From Globodera rostochiensis (lineage: Eukaryota; Nematoda; Chromadorea; Rhabditida; Heteroderidae), in the NCBI GenBank assembly GCA_018350325.1, contig JAEVLN010000037.1:1-64000 (forward strand): a DNA stretch of 64,000 nt, written 5' to 3'. The notes under the pieces were generated by a model that was not told the origin of the DNA, made no database searches, and saw nothing but the letters and a program-made list of their open reading frames with translations. Of this stretch, positions 1 through 13,273 are shown one piece after another. Every line of letters starts with the position of its first letter. Positions within the stretch are counted from its first letter, which is position 1. The position numbers and the translations under genes were made by a program.

Positions 1-3000
1 CAAATTTTTTTGTTACATTTCAATTTGATTTATTAGTTAAACTTAAAAATATATATTTGCTTTGAAGCTTCATACTATTAAAATATATTTTTAATTTTTT
101 CTTAAATTATAATGAATTACTTTCAGATTTAACGCATACAAAATATACAGAGAAGTATTTCTGATTGTGCTTTTGTGTTTAATCAATTTTTTTAAAAGGT
201 TAAATAATTAATCGTTTAATTTCTGATTGAAATTAATCACTTTTTAATAAATGCGTCAATCATCTTAATAAAATTTATTTAAATTGTCTACTTTTTTGAC
301 GAGTTTGGCTTTCCTGCGTAATTATTGATAGATTTTCAAAATAATTGAAGGTCATAATTGATAAATTTTTATATATTTTTATAATAATCTTTTATTTTAT
401 TTCCTGTTTGCTTTAAAAATTCAGTTTTACAATATTTATGTTTTACCTTTTTATTAAATAATTGTTGCAGATAACTACTAGGTTTTTATCGTGTTTAGCT
501 GCTAATTTTTTTTTAAATGGTCATTTGAAGTATTCATTAACTTACATATATGAGCAGTTTCATTTGTATTCGAAATAATTTGTTATCACTTTGTATAATT
601 TTCTTGTTAACATTTTTTGTACTAATGACCCTAAATTTTACCGAAAATTGTGTCTGTTTAGGTTATAACTTATAAGTCAGCTTAAAAATTTATCGAATTT
701 TTGTTATGGCCATAACTTTTTTCAGAATTGTCCAATCGCAAAACTAAAAATCCGACCCTAAAGCCGGGGTTAACCAGAAAAGCCCGCCAGGACGAAAATC
801 AAAAAAACCCACCCGGCCCATTTCAAATACTTGAAGAAAAGCTCGCCCGATTCCCATAAACCCGGGTATTTTCTGGGCATTTATTTGCCACTATTTGTGC
901 GTTAAAATTAATGATTCTTTGTTTATAATTTCTATCCGATGTTTAACTCAAAAACGCGTCTTAGTTTTTTGTTTAACTTTAACAAATCTTCTTACTTTTT
1001 ACTTATGAAATAAATCTTTTGTTGCGGCACTAATTTAAATTTAGCATTTAGTATATTTATATTTTCATATATTTGTTGCCTTTTTTCTAGGATTCTAGCA
1101 AGAGTAATATAATCAAATATTTAAAACATTTCATTTTATTTATAAAGCATATCAGTATTGTATCCAATTTTATAGCTTGCTCAAGGCCCAACGAGCTCCA
1201 CTCGCTCTTCGCAATCATAAATATTCATTTTGTGTTGTATAAAATATCATAAAGTCAACTTAATGCCAGAGGACGCAAATCAAAAAAAGAAAGATTTTTG
1301 CTTTGTTAAGATTGATTTTACCGTTTATTCTTAAATGGTTCTTTCGTGCCGGACGCAATTCTGAATTTTTGGTTTAAATGCTTGTTGTTTTTTTGTTATT
1401 TTCGTTAATCAACTAAATTTTTGTCAAAAAATTTTAAATTAAGTTTTTTAGTTGATAGGATTTTTTTAGATTTTTTAGCATTTTTAAATAATTTTATTTA
1501 GAATGAACTGTATTAATTTAGAACAAAATTCTTTTTGCATTCATCGATAAATATAATGCTTTGCAATCAAACTCGCATTAAAACGTCTAGTAAAAGCGTT
1601 GAATCCTCACCATTCTTTCTTCTCCCACTTATTAAGAGTTGGTTTCTTTTAGTTTTAAATTTACTATTTTAAAATTTAAATGAACTAAGATTTTAGTTTT
1701 TAATATTTATAGTTGAATTTTGTGCTCCCAGTCCATTTGCAAATGCAATATTTTTACATTATTGTTACGTTTTTATTTGAATTGCATTTTTTTATAACTG
1801 TTCGAGTACCATGTTTTTTAAGTGATACAGAAACCTTATTTTTTATGTCTTTCTGCTCTTGTGGAATTCGGCTTACAATTGAAATGAATCTTAATTTTAA
1901 GGATTACGGGCAAACGTGGTGAGAATATGTCTCTCAACTCATTGGAACTTTTAAATTGTTTTAATTTGTTATTTAGATTATTGATAAAAAGCAAGTTAAA
2001 AAGTATATTTTAATTTTAATACATATTATTTATAGCCTGGACCAAGAATAGACGGAATCCGTTAAAGTCAAATCGGCTTGTCGAGAGATTGGTCGAACTT
2101 ATTCATTTGTTATATAAATTCGTCTTAAATCATTTTAGTTTTATAAAACTAAAGATTAGTCTTTTAGTTATGTTACTTAATTTCGTTCAATTAATGATTT
2201 ATTTTATTTTGGATTAATGATTAATTTTAACATTATAAATATTTTTTAATTATTTTTTGTTTTTGACTTAATATAAATTTAGCAATAAAAATATTTTTAA
2301 CAATTAGAGTTTTTAATAGTTTTGGTAAAATAATTTTTTATAAAATCAATGATCCTTTTAAATTAATTTCATTAGTTTTATGCATTTTTTATTTTCAGCT
2401 TCATGATGCCTTTCATGAGAATGTTGAAGATTCGTATGCCATGTTTGTGAATTGCATGTACAGAATTTTTTAAATTTATTTTCTTTTGAATAGTTAAACA
2501 ATTAATTAAATTTTCATAAGCTTTCTGGTATTTATTTATTTTAATTATTAAAAATAGGATTTGCTTTAGATATATTTCAATCATTCTTTTATTAAGCTAA
2601 AACCCAATGGACCAAACTTTTTTTTACTATCAAATAAAAAATTTCTTTATAGCAAATGTTTACTTTAATTTTGTTTCTAGACTTTATAATGCATTAAATA
2701 ATTTTATCGATTAAGCCCAATCTGAGAAGGAAAAAATGTAAGTAGATTTAGAACAAATTGTTGAGTTTTTTTTTTTTGTATTACTTATAATTACACCTTT
2801 GAATTTATTAATTTTTTTATTATAGAGATAAACCTTAAACAGCTAGATTCAATTACGATGTTTAGGTAAATTATTGATAGTTTTAGATGAGAAAAAGCAA
2901 AGAATGGATACTTTGCGGATTAAGTTTTTTAACATGTTTTTTAAATTTTTAACGAATCATTTATTGATTAATTTTGGTGATTAGTCAGATTGATACCGAT

Positions 3001-6000
3001 CAGATTGATACAAGGTGTTGTTTAAATTTTAAACTATTTTTTGTTGTGACAAAATAAATTTCTTAAAACAAATACATATTTAGAACAGGCTGTGACAAAA
3101 AACCTTAAGTTTTAAAATTAAAATTAATTTAATAAGAATATATGATAATTTTTTGATATTTTAAATATATATTTTGCGTTTTTGATATTAGATAGAGTAT
3201 CCACTAACTAATCAAAATGGAATTAATTTTTTAATTTATTAAAACCATTAGTGGATCAGTACAAGTTTCGTAGACTAATTTAATATCCGATTATTTAATT
3301 TGTTGTTTACTATTGCAAAAAGCGCCCCATCTTGATTGCCCAATTAGCCAGCTTAGACGGTAGAACCCAATCAGCTCCTTCAGCTAGAGAAACCTGCTTC
3401 CGCTTGCTGTTGTAAAGCTTGATCTTTACATAGTTTGTTTTGAGTCAATTTTGTGGGCTATTATAAGTTGTATCGATTTATGCGCTGAACTTTGGTCTTT
3501 TTTGGAAAGTAAGCTAAATCCGCCGATGGCTTCGTCCTTTTCAGAATTTGTTTTTAGAGTTTTAAACTATAATAGTTTGAATGTTGGTTGATATATTATA
3601 ATATTTGTATTAATATGATGAAAACAACTAAAGGAATAGATTTTTTCAAATGAATAAGTATTATATGCGTGTTTAAGATGTTTTTTTTTCATTGTATTTT
3701 TATTTTGATAGAAGAGATTAGAATATTAATTTGCTCTTTTTCAGTTCGTTAATTTTAATTTTCATTAAAAATGTGTTTTAAGTTCATATCCAATTTAATT
3801 TTTTTCATTGATGAAATATGATTTTTCGATTCTTGTCATTTTTATCTTTAGTGAATAAAAGAGTGTTTTCGTTTAAAATAGCTTTATTTTAATATTATTT
3901 TTAGCTTATAAAATAAATATGCTTTGATAAGAGAGTAAAGCAATTTATGTTAGGCTGAAAATAAATTACTTTGTTAATTGAATAATTTTTTTAATGGAAG
4001 TTCCATTTTTATATTCCTGAATGTATGCTTGTGAATTGCAAGTACCAAATTTTTAAAATTTATTTTCTTTTTAATAGACGATTAATTAAATTTTCAGCAG
4101 CTTTCTGGCATTTATTTATTTAATAGAAGGGAAAAAGTAAGTAGATTTACAACAAAAAATTGCTGAGTTTTTTGTTTTGTTGTACATATTACTTATAATT
4201 ACACCTTTGTATTTATTATCACACACCTTAACATATTCTTTGATAATTTGATAAAATGTTTTTTATAAATTTATTTTTTATTGAATTCATTGATTATTTT
4301 CTTTTATTATGCAATTCCACTGGAGTTTAAAGATAAACACTCAAATCTATGAGAGTTTTGCACGATGGTTAATAAATCGAACGATTCTAATTTTCAAACT
4401 TTTTGTAGTGGATTTTTGATCATTTTTATTTCTATTTATCTTACTATTTTTATGTTAAATTAAATATTATTAGAAGGAATGTTTATTCTTACAGTTTTAT
4501 TTTTATGATGTCCGTCTATTTTCATCCTTAAATTTGTGATATTAACAAGTTTATAGTTGATATTCATTTATTATTGCAATTATTTTATCGAGTATAGATT
4601 AAAAAATTTATTCAGGTTTTAATTTTTTTGATTTAAAAAAAATAATTATTGATAAATGTTTCATACTTTTTTTTTGTTTGCCAGACAAACATAATTGTAA
4701 CAATTTTTTTGACTTATATTGTAGCCATTAGGCATTTTTATTTTTCGTTGAATTCATAATGATTCCATCTGGTTAGTTAGGTTGGTTTGAAATCCGTGGG
4801 AGTTGTTTAGAATAATTTAAATGTCAACATATGGGATAATAGGTTTTTTATCGTATAAGAAGTTAAAAATTTAAAGATATAATTTTAAAAAATTTAAGAT
4901 GCTTAAACGATGTTAGGCGTACCTTTTATTACATATTATTTATAATTGATTTTTTATTTTATTTTTGTTTTCCCGGTTAAATTTGATCATACTTTTCTTA
5001 TTTATACTGATTTCTTTTTCAAAATATTTATAATTTATGCAAGACGCTTTTATTTATAGCAATTTTTTTATTTATATACTAGTTTTATTTGCTCCTTTTG
5101 ACGATGAATGATCGAAGACAGAGCACTAACCAGTGAGCCATGCCGGCACGAGTGGGGGGATTTTATTTTTTGTTCCTGTGATAAAATTTCCATATTATGT
5201 TTTATTTCATTTCCAGTGAATGATTCCAATGTGCAGTTTCTTGACTTTTTTATATTTTTCTTTAGGTTAATTCTAACATTTTTCAAAATAAATTTGTTAG
5301 CTTTTTTTGCTTTTTTTTTATACATTTTTGTAAATCGACCAATTATATTTTTCAAAAATGATTTTTAGCATAATAATTTATATTGTTTTTATTTGTGTAA
5401 AAAAAATTTTTGTATTTGAATTATTCAATGAGAAGAAATATAAAATTTTATTATATTGTATTGGCTTAAATATGTGGGTTTCTTGGTTTCTCGTGGTTAT
5501 AATTCACAACCTTTATGTTTTATCGATCCAAAACTAATTTAACATTCTTTATAAATATAGTATAATTTTTTGTAGTTTGGTGTCTGAAGCTTTGATGCCC
5601 ACAGTTTCCTCGACACAGGTCGACGTGACTTTTGTCTGCAAATAAAAATTGTTTACATTTGCATATACTGGTTTAAAGAAATTTAGTTTTTACGTATCAA
5701 TAATTATTTAGATTATTTTTTTTATAACTAGTTTTACGATTTGTATTAGTGTGTAATGTTACGCGAAAGAAGCAAAAATGATCTGAAGCGGCGTCTGCTT
5801 ATCGGTTTGTTTCTTTTCATATTTAATTGAAGGTAAATAATGCAAATTAGTAGCTAATGCCACCGACATTGAAGAAGCAAAAATGCTTTTTAAGTAGTTT
5901 TATTTTTTTATATCTTGCTTCTCAGTACAACTTTCATAAACCGTACTATAAAGTGGATGGATATATAGCAATATTTGATTCAAAGATTTTATTGTTATTT

Positions 6001-7400
6001 AATATGAATAATATCGAGTCCTTCATTGACTTTCCCAAGGAGTGCATATGCTTTTGCGTAAACCTGCTTTTAGGGCCCTTGCAGTTAGTGTTTACTGAAC
6101 TGTTGACCCACTTAAAATTAAATATTATTAAAATAAATTAATTTTTTAAACGCTTTATAGGAAAATGATTTTTTTGATTGATTGTTTCTTTTTTTTAAAT
6201 TAAGTATTTCCAAAGTGCAGGTTAGAAGATCTAATTGTTATAATTTTTATTTATTCTAATTATAAAATTATAATTGATTGCTCATTGTGTAATAGTTTAA
6301 TGTCTATCAAAATGTCTAGATTTTAATACTTTTATTAAATTGTTTTTTAATTATGTCTTTATTATATTAAAAATTTGACTGCTGTGACTTAAGTCGTATG
6401 TCATTGAAGCTTCTAAAGACTCATATTGCAAAAATACAAGAAAAAATATGATTACCTTATTGAACAAACCATCAGATCCATCAGGAAATGAATTTTTTGA
6501 ATATTTGGGCACGGGTTCGGCAAATGAATTAAAAAATGTTAAGGAAATTTGAGTTGAGAAATTTTTTTAATGTATTTAGAATCTATTTGTTTAGCCATTA
6601 TCCATTATTTTTATGAAAAATGATTTAAGAAATGTTAAAAATATTAATGTTAGTATATTAGCATAAAAAATCTTCAAGCCAATTATTACTAAAAAACCAA
6701 AAAGATTCTTTTTCAACAAAAATGAATGAATTCAGCGTCGGAAATTAAGTATCTCGTTTCATTAAATATTTTTAGATTTAGTTTGTATAACTTAAACTTT
6801 TTTTAAATTATTTATTTAATAGCCTCGCAATAAAATCGAACGATTATTTTTTAAATGTTTAATTTAGTTATATCTATTTTCTTCAAATATTATACATTTT
6901 TTTATTTATTTTGTTTTTTTTCATAAAATTATTGCGTTTTTAATAGTATTTTGTTCTTTTAACATTTTTTTATCAACTTTTACATTTGTAAATGTTTTTT
7001 AATACTTGCGCGAAGTATCATCGGGCAAAAAAAGCTGCAAAATCATTTAATTAAAACAAAAACAAATCAACCAAAAATCAAAATTAATATGTAAAATTAT
7101 AAAAGAAAATGGTTCCATAATTACGAATGTTGCAAAGCAAAAGGTCCCCCTAGGTTTTTTAAAAATGAGTTTCCCGAAAAAGTAAGAAATTTAGAGTAAT
7201 AGAGCATAAGATAAGAATAGAAAATAAAATGAATTCATATATATCTTTAAAAAAATATTTTATTTTATTTTATGCATGAGAATTTTTATATTCTTTAAAC
7301 GTAATAATTTTACAATTTAAAAATTTTTAGATAAAAGTTTTCATTTCAATTATTCAAAATAATTTATTATAATAATTTGTGTGTTTATTTTCAATAACAG
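1..7400. other. AT-rich intergenic DNA without a supported gene
   Basis: This stretch is strongly AT-rich with many homopolymer runs, and its open frames are short and compositionally like noise. A GC-richer island near 755-885 looks like a dispersed element but has no clear ends. Around 3326-3425 the minus strand has an unusually protein-like open stretch (reading ...EGADWVLPSKLANWAIKMGR...) with no recognisable family and no matching neighbour exon; it may be an isolated exon or retroelement debris. Around 2036-2110 the plus strand after a TTTATAG acceptor-like site could be the decayed end of a hAT transposase. Near 5100-5160 the minus strand has a tRNA D-arm-like A-box but no B-box. None of these is strong enough to call as a gene. 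Confidence 0.5.
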
Positions 7401-8116
7401 TTTCAATTGGATTTATTAACGGTTTTTAGTTATTGGGCTGCTGACACTGTTTTGGATTTTTTTTTTGATTTAGCTCTTTTAACAACAATTCCTGCATCTA
7501 TTGCAGGCCGGGCCCAACGTGTGTCTAAGTACACGGCTAACGGTAGTGCCTATGCCTATTCATACTCACCAGCAACCGCAGTTTCTGCTTCGAAGGCCTT
7601 CGTGTGTCTTCCAACAAAAACTGGCGAATCCGTTGGTTGCTAACCGCCGTTTGGTAGAATTGTGAATTTTAATTAGGGTTGTTGGCGGTCGGTTAACCGA
7701 ACCGAAAACCGGTTTTTTTGGCCCAAAAAAGGAAACCGAAAACCGGGGGTCGCAAAACCGGCCTCCGATATCCATAAATTTTGAATTCATTATAATCCAT
7801 GGAACATTTTTAAATCGATAGCTCTTGGATGTTTCAGTTTTCTAATAAAACATTTATTAAAAATTATTTTTATTATTATAATTGGGCGCGACTTTTGATT
7901 TTTAAAGTTTTTTCGATAATATTATTTCATCCTTTAAAAATTGTATACATATTAGCTATTTCTCAAAATCTTATCGGTAATATTTATAGCAAATTAGTTA
8001 AATTTACAAGTCATTCCAAGCTTGTACATGTTTCACTTGCAAATATAAAGCTTGCTTTGTTCATCCGTTTGATTCTTTTCCCAAAAAATTTACGCCGATG
8101 TTACACATTAGAAAAC
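7401..8116. other. AT-rich intergenic DNA with fragment of an inverted-repeat element
   Basis: No gene is supported here. Around 7675-7765 is a short GC-richer segment (GGTTGTTGGCGGTCGGTTAACC followed by CCGAAAACCGG motifs) that resembles the complete element at 32541-32772 in its CCGAACCG text. It looks like one end of that family without a clear partner end. Confidence 0.35.
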
Positions 8117-8342
8117 CAGGGGTCCGCATGAATACAAATTTTTATTCATATCCGTTTGTATCCGTCTCATTTTTTCGAAATTTGTACCCGTTATCCGGAT
8201 GTCCGCGGGTATACATCGGATATATCCGCATGAGTGAATTTTTCATATCCATTCCATCCGTGTCCGTCCCATTTTTTGAAATTCCATATCCGTATCCATC
8301 CAAACACGGATATATCCGCGGATATCCGTGTAAGCACACCTG
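8117..8342. mobile_element. hAT-type non-autonomous element (MITE), 226 bp
   Basis: The element starts CAGGGGTCCGC and ends in CACACCTG, so the outer bases form an imperfect terminal inverted repeat. It is flanked by near-identical 8-bp sequences (tagaaaac at 8109-8116, aagaaaac at 8343-8350), the target duplication length typical of hAT elements. The inside is made of repeated TATCCG/CCGTATCC text and contains no coding capacity; short frames across it are by-products of the repeat. Confidence 0.65.
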
Positions 8343-8350
8343 AAGAAAAC

Positions 8351-10010
8351 TAACGATTATTTTGATAAGAATAAGATGTTATAATATTATTAAAAATTTA
8401 TACTTTTTGAGTGGCATGCCAAACATTGCTGAATTAAAAAACTTTTGAACATTAAAAATGTTTAAATGTCTTTTTGTTGTTTTTAGCGAGCTTTTTTGTA
8501 AGGAAACAGCGTGATATAATTAGATTTACATAATAGGTAGGTTTTATTTAATTCATATTACCTTTATTAGAGTATTAAAATAGGCATATTGCCGGATAAA
8601 TGTTTTTATAAAAATGGAAATTTTTTATGTTGAATAATTATCATATTCTAGTAAATATTTTATTAGACTCGCGCTATGTTTGTCTTGTTTATTTTTCTAA
8701 CTATTGTATTCTTATTTCTAATTCATTTTATTATTTTTGTAAAAACTATTATTTTTATTATTTTATTATTAATAACATTTATTTAGTCTCGCCCCATGCC
8801 CCATCCTTAATTGATCGTGCATCATTCCCTCGAACGGATCTTCGCAAATGTGATTCAAATTTTTGCATTATAATTCAATTATATTTTTATATTTGTTATT
8901 TTAATATTGTAATATTTTTAAATTATATGTTGCTGAACTTTTAATCACATTTGCACCTCGTTATGATGCTTTTGTAGTATGGCATTTGTCTTGCACGTTT
9001 GTGCCTTTTGCTTTGATTATAATTTAAAATATTATCTAATATAAATAAATATCTGAACAAAATTTTTTCACCATAATAGAAGTTCAACAAAATAACATTT
9101 TATTATGATCATATGGGTAAGCCACAAGTAATTATGTACCAATATCCGATTTGCTAATTCATTTAAATACTTCATTTTAAATTTGTTAAAGCATTTTTCT
9201 TAAATTTAAAATCAAAAACCATAAATTATGCTCTTTGACAAGCACATTCCACATTTTATCGGTCAAAAATAATTCCAATAATTTTTTAAATAATAAATAA
9301 CTAGGAATTGAATTTTTTTTTTAATTTTTAAAATTTTTTATTGTTTTTTATGATAAATATTTCAATAAAAAGATATTTCTTTATTGGATTTCTTTATATT
9401 TATTATATGCATAAGATATTTATAGTTGTTTTTTTTTTGTCTAAAAAGTTTGTATGCGGTGAGAGCTTATTTTAATAAGATATTTTAGATTGTTAATAAA
9501 TTTCTTAGTACGACCCGGAGATGCCGAGTGGCGCGGAGCATCCTGAGCTCTTCTTTTCCCAAACGTCAAAGCTTCCGCTTAATTTAATTTCTATTGTTAT
9601 GCTGTCTTTATTTTAAACGTAGTATAATAAAAGTTTTAGTAAGTTTTTGTTATGTAACATTTTAATAATTTTTTAAATTTATTTATTTTATTTATAAACT
9701 TGAAGTCCATTTCCAATTCTCGGGCTACTTTCCGTTCACGAGGCTTTTCTAATGCTTTTTTAATTTTTGATATTTTTTTTTAACAATAAGCTTTTAAAGG
9801 GAGTCAATTTTATTTATTTATGTTAGCAGTTTTAAAAAAATGCCACAATATTTTGATATTTATTTGATAAAATAAATTAAATCCAATTATAGAAGAATTT
9901 ACAAATTCGTATTTTTTTTTAGCTATGTCGGTTTTGGCGCTCCAAGATGAATTATTTTACTAATGTTAAAAGGCAAGTTCTTTTTTTGATTTGGCGGCAC
10001 TATTGCGCTC
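8351..10010. other. AT-rich intergenic DNA, nothing supported
   Basis: No gene, RNA or clear repeat boundary could be supported. A short GC-richer stretch near 9508-9545 has tRNA-like wording but no B-box, and was not called. Confidence 0.45.
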
Positions 10011-10014
10011 CATC

Positions 10015-10390
10015 GAAAGAGGGCGAAGAGACAGTAAAATAAAGGTGAGAGCAGAGAAAGAGGGCAAAGAGACAGTAAATGAAGGTTAGAGCAAAGAAAG
10101 AGGGCAAAGAGACAGCAAAATGAAGGTTAGAGCAAAGAAAGAGGGCAAAGAGACAGTAAATGAAGGTTAGAGCAAAGAAAGAGGGCAAAGAGACAGCAAA
10201 ATGAAGGTTAGAGCAAAGAAAGAGGGCGAAGAGACAGCAAAATGAAGGTTAGAGCAAAGAAAGAGGGCAAAGAGACAGTAAAATGAAGGTTAGAGCAAAG
10301 AAAGAGGGCAAAGAGACAGTAAAATGAAGGTTAGAGCAAAGAAAGAGGGCAAAGAGACAGTAAAATAAAGGTGAGAGCAGAGAAAGAGGA
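10015..10390. repeat. Minisatellite with ~41-bp unit, about nine copies
   Basis: A purine-rich unit containing GAGGGCAAAGAGACAGTAAA and GGTTAGAGCAAAGAAA repeats about nine times head to tail. Variants differ mainly by one-base length changes (gtaaatg versus gtaaaatg) and by aggtgagagcag at both outer units. The minus-strand frames through it are repeat artefacts. Confidence 0.9.
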
Positions 10391-10569
10391 ATAAAAGCAA
10401 CATTTGGATCAATCCCCGACAGTGCCTTCCCCGACAACCACCGACTCTGACAATTTGTAAATTTACCCAACCGTTGATTTTTACGTTTAGTTGATTGATT
10501 TTTTGGAAAATATTAAATAAGGCACATTTTATAAAGGAATCAAAAACAAATTGTAAACTTTTGAAATTT

Positions 10570-10770
10570 CAGAATTGTATGCTGCGGCCTTTCCAAGCGC
10601 CCTAATTTTCGGCGTTTTAAGTTGAGAAAAACTAAAATTTTTTGTTCGAGAACGCGCTCGACCCCCGAATTTCTGGGGTTTTTAATTGAGTAAAACCCGA
10701 ACCCCCGACATTTTTGCTCGGGGTTTTCGCTCTTGAACCCCAAAATTTCGGGAATTTTAGCCGGACACAA
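10570..10770. repeat. Dispersed GC-richer repeat fragment
   Basis: This block contains alternating GGGGTTTT / AACCCCAAA text (for example CCCCGAATTTCTGGGGTTTT) that stands out from the AT-rich background and resembles low-complexity element text at 19240-19430. No target duplication was found. The minus-strand open frame over it looks like repeat text rather than a gene. Confidence 0.3.
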
Positions 10771-10870
10771 GGAGACCAATTTGCCCTCTTTTAGTGGCAA
10801 ATGCCACTATTTTGGAAATTTGCCCCAAATCTAGAAAATAAACATTAGAGCTGTTCGAGACTTGAAATTT

Positions 10871-10980
10871 ACCGAGAACCGAGACCGAGAAATGACACCG
10901 AGAACCGAGACCGAGAAATGACACCGAGAACCGAGACCGAGAAATGACCCCGAGACTCGAGACCGAGAACGAGACCCAAA
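10871..10980. repeat. Short tandem repeat, 26-bp unit
   Basis: A 26-bp unit built from ACCGAGAACCGAGACCGAG plus AAATGAC repeats three times exactly (10871-10948) and then decays through CGAGACTCGAGACCGAG variants. Overlapping minus-strand frames are artefacts of this repeat. Confidence 0.85.
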
Positions 10981-10999
10981 AAAAACCGAGAAATTTCGT

Positions 11000-13273
11000 G
11001 ACTCGGGAACCGAGAATCGAGAAAAATTTCAATTTTTTTTTCGAAATTCACTAGAAAATATTGATTTTAAGCTCCACAAATTTTCAATAAATAATTTTAC
11101 ACTCACTATCAGGGGTGCCAACTGTCCTTGGTACTGATTTGGCGTACTGATTCTGTACTGATTTTCAGGATAATTTAAATTCAAAATTAACATAAAACTT
11201 ACTTTTATCATAGAAGTAACTGAGGCGGCAATCATTAAATAATGGCGAACGAGTTGAAAAAAGCAGAGTGAATTTCAAAAAATTTAATATATTACATAAT
11301 AATCTTGAAAATAATTTCCTTTGATTTATATAAATTCATGAGTTAAACATTTAAAAATAACATAACTTAACAATAAACAGTGTCAAATTTTTGAAAATAT
11401 GGTAAACTTGAAATTCAATTTTATTTATAAAATATTTTTGGAACCAAGAAGCTATGCGTTCAAAAATGGTTGAACAACAGATTGTTTTTGCGCAGCGTAG
11501 AAGAAAACATAAAGTTGTTTTTGTTTGCAAAGCAATAGACAAGTATGTTTAAGAAATTATGAATTAATGTATCAAGAAAAAGACGCGCAAAATATAATAC
11601 TAAATGAAATGTATTTTTTAATTTAAAAAACATCAAAAAGATTAAATAAAAATCATAATTTTGATGTAAATACATTTTTAAAAGGCTCCTCGTGGAAAAT
11701 AAAACACTGGAGTATTCCCAAACGCAAAAATAATGTGTAGAAAAAATACTATAATAAATTTTAAAATGTAGCCATTTTGCCCTTTCCTATTTTTTTGAAG
11801 TCGATGTGCCGTATTTTCTGGTTTACTATTGTTTTAGTTCCAAATAATTTTTCCATGTAATTTTACAGTAATTGGTAAATATATATTTTTTTATTTGTTG
11901 TAATTGTTTTTTATTTTGAGTATTTATTTGCGTTTCTTTTGTGTTCTTTGTTTGCCGTTCGTTGGCCACCATCGAACAATTTAAACTTTTGAATTGAATT
12001 AATCATTTTTTAATCAAGTTTCTTTTTGCGTTTCGTAAAATTATTTCACAAAAAGCTTCAACGGCTCTTAATTATCATTATTTTTTTGAATAAGTTAAAA
12101 AAATGTTGTATAGTAGTTAGCAATGGAATTAATTTATTAATTTTGACTAAAAATCATAGAAAAATAATTCTATATTTTATATTCTTTGAATAAGCGTTCA
12201 CTCAAATGATAGACAAAAATATTATAACCAAAAAAAGAAATGTATAAAAGCATTACAAATGAAAAAATTTAAAACAAAATCTACCATGTTGCTAATTTCA
12301 AATAAAGGCTATTTCATTTTGCATATATATCATGCTATAAAAATAAAGTAAAACTTTCAGAATTAAAAATGTATAACAAATTAAGATAAATGATTTGACA
12401 AGCATTCTTCATATTTAAAACAAATTTAATTAATAAAATAACTAACAACAAAGTAATTTTGTCATTTTTTCCAATTAATAATTACCTAAAAAATTTAAAA
12501 AACAATTGTTGTTATGGATTCATAAATTTTACATTAAAAAGTTGACGCAGATGTGTCGGAACAAAAAGCACCAATGGAGTGATGCCAACACATGGACCCC
12601 AGCACTTTTACTATATGATATGAATTTGTAAAGATATTGAAATAATTTCAGTTATTTTTGAGTAAAATAAGTAACTGAAAAATTTAAAAATAAATTTAAT
12701 TTTATGGAAATTCGACTTTAAGGGTGCGTTAAAATTTACCGCGGTTAAATTTTTTAACAATTGAATCAAGATTTAAAACTTCTCGGCGGCGCCTATCGGA
12801 ACCTGCCACTTCCCTCCCCCCCCCCAAGAAGCAAAGCAGAATTCTCATAAAATTTACATTTGTGAAATCTAAAAAATCCGCAAAATTTTTTGAAAGCTTT
12901 GCGCTATTTCCTAACAAAAAATGTTAAAATTGAAAAAAAAATTTCCCAATGGCGTGGAGATAAAATTCTTTAAGAAAAATGCAATAAACCCCAAAAAGTG
13001 AAATTTTGTCAAAAAGTATGCAAAACCACCGCCTTACTATACTGTAAGAAGTTGTTTCAAAAAATAAATTTTCTGAAACCACCGATTACGGATCCAAATT
13101 GGACAAAAAAACAAAAAAATTCGTAACCACAAAAAGGCCGCAATTGCGTACAACTCTGCATGAGATGCTTTACTACAAGTAGACACATCGATAGGGTAAT
13201 GATTTATGAATGCATTCCATGCCAACTCAAAAATAATGTTTTCTTCAATCTTCTCATTTTGCCGGGCATTTGT
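11000..13273. other. AT-rich intergenic DNA with a dispersed-repeat island
   Basis: No gene is supported. At about 12735-12960 is a segment with GGCGCCTATCGG followed by a C-homopolymer and AAAATCCGCAAAATTTTTT. Related wording recurs at 18950-19090 inside the astacin gene, so this is probably a dispersed repeat family without recognised ends. Confidence 0.4.

Noticed and set aside
7407..7643. 78-codon plus-strand frame in the left intergenic region
   Set aside because: It looked briefly protein-like, but there are no splice partners, no family match and repeat text follows directly.
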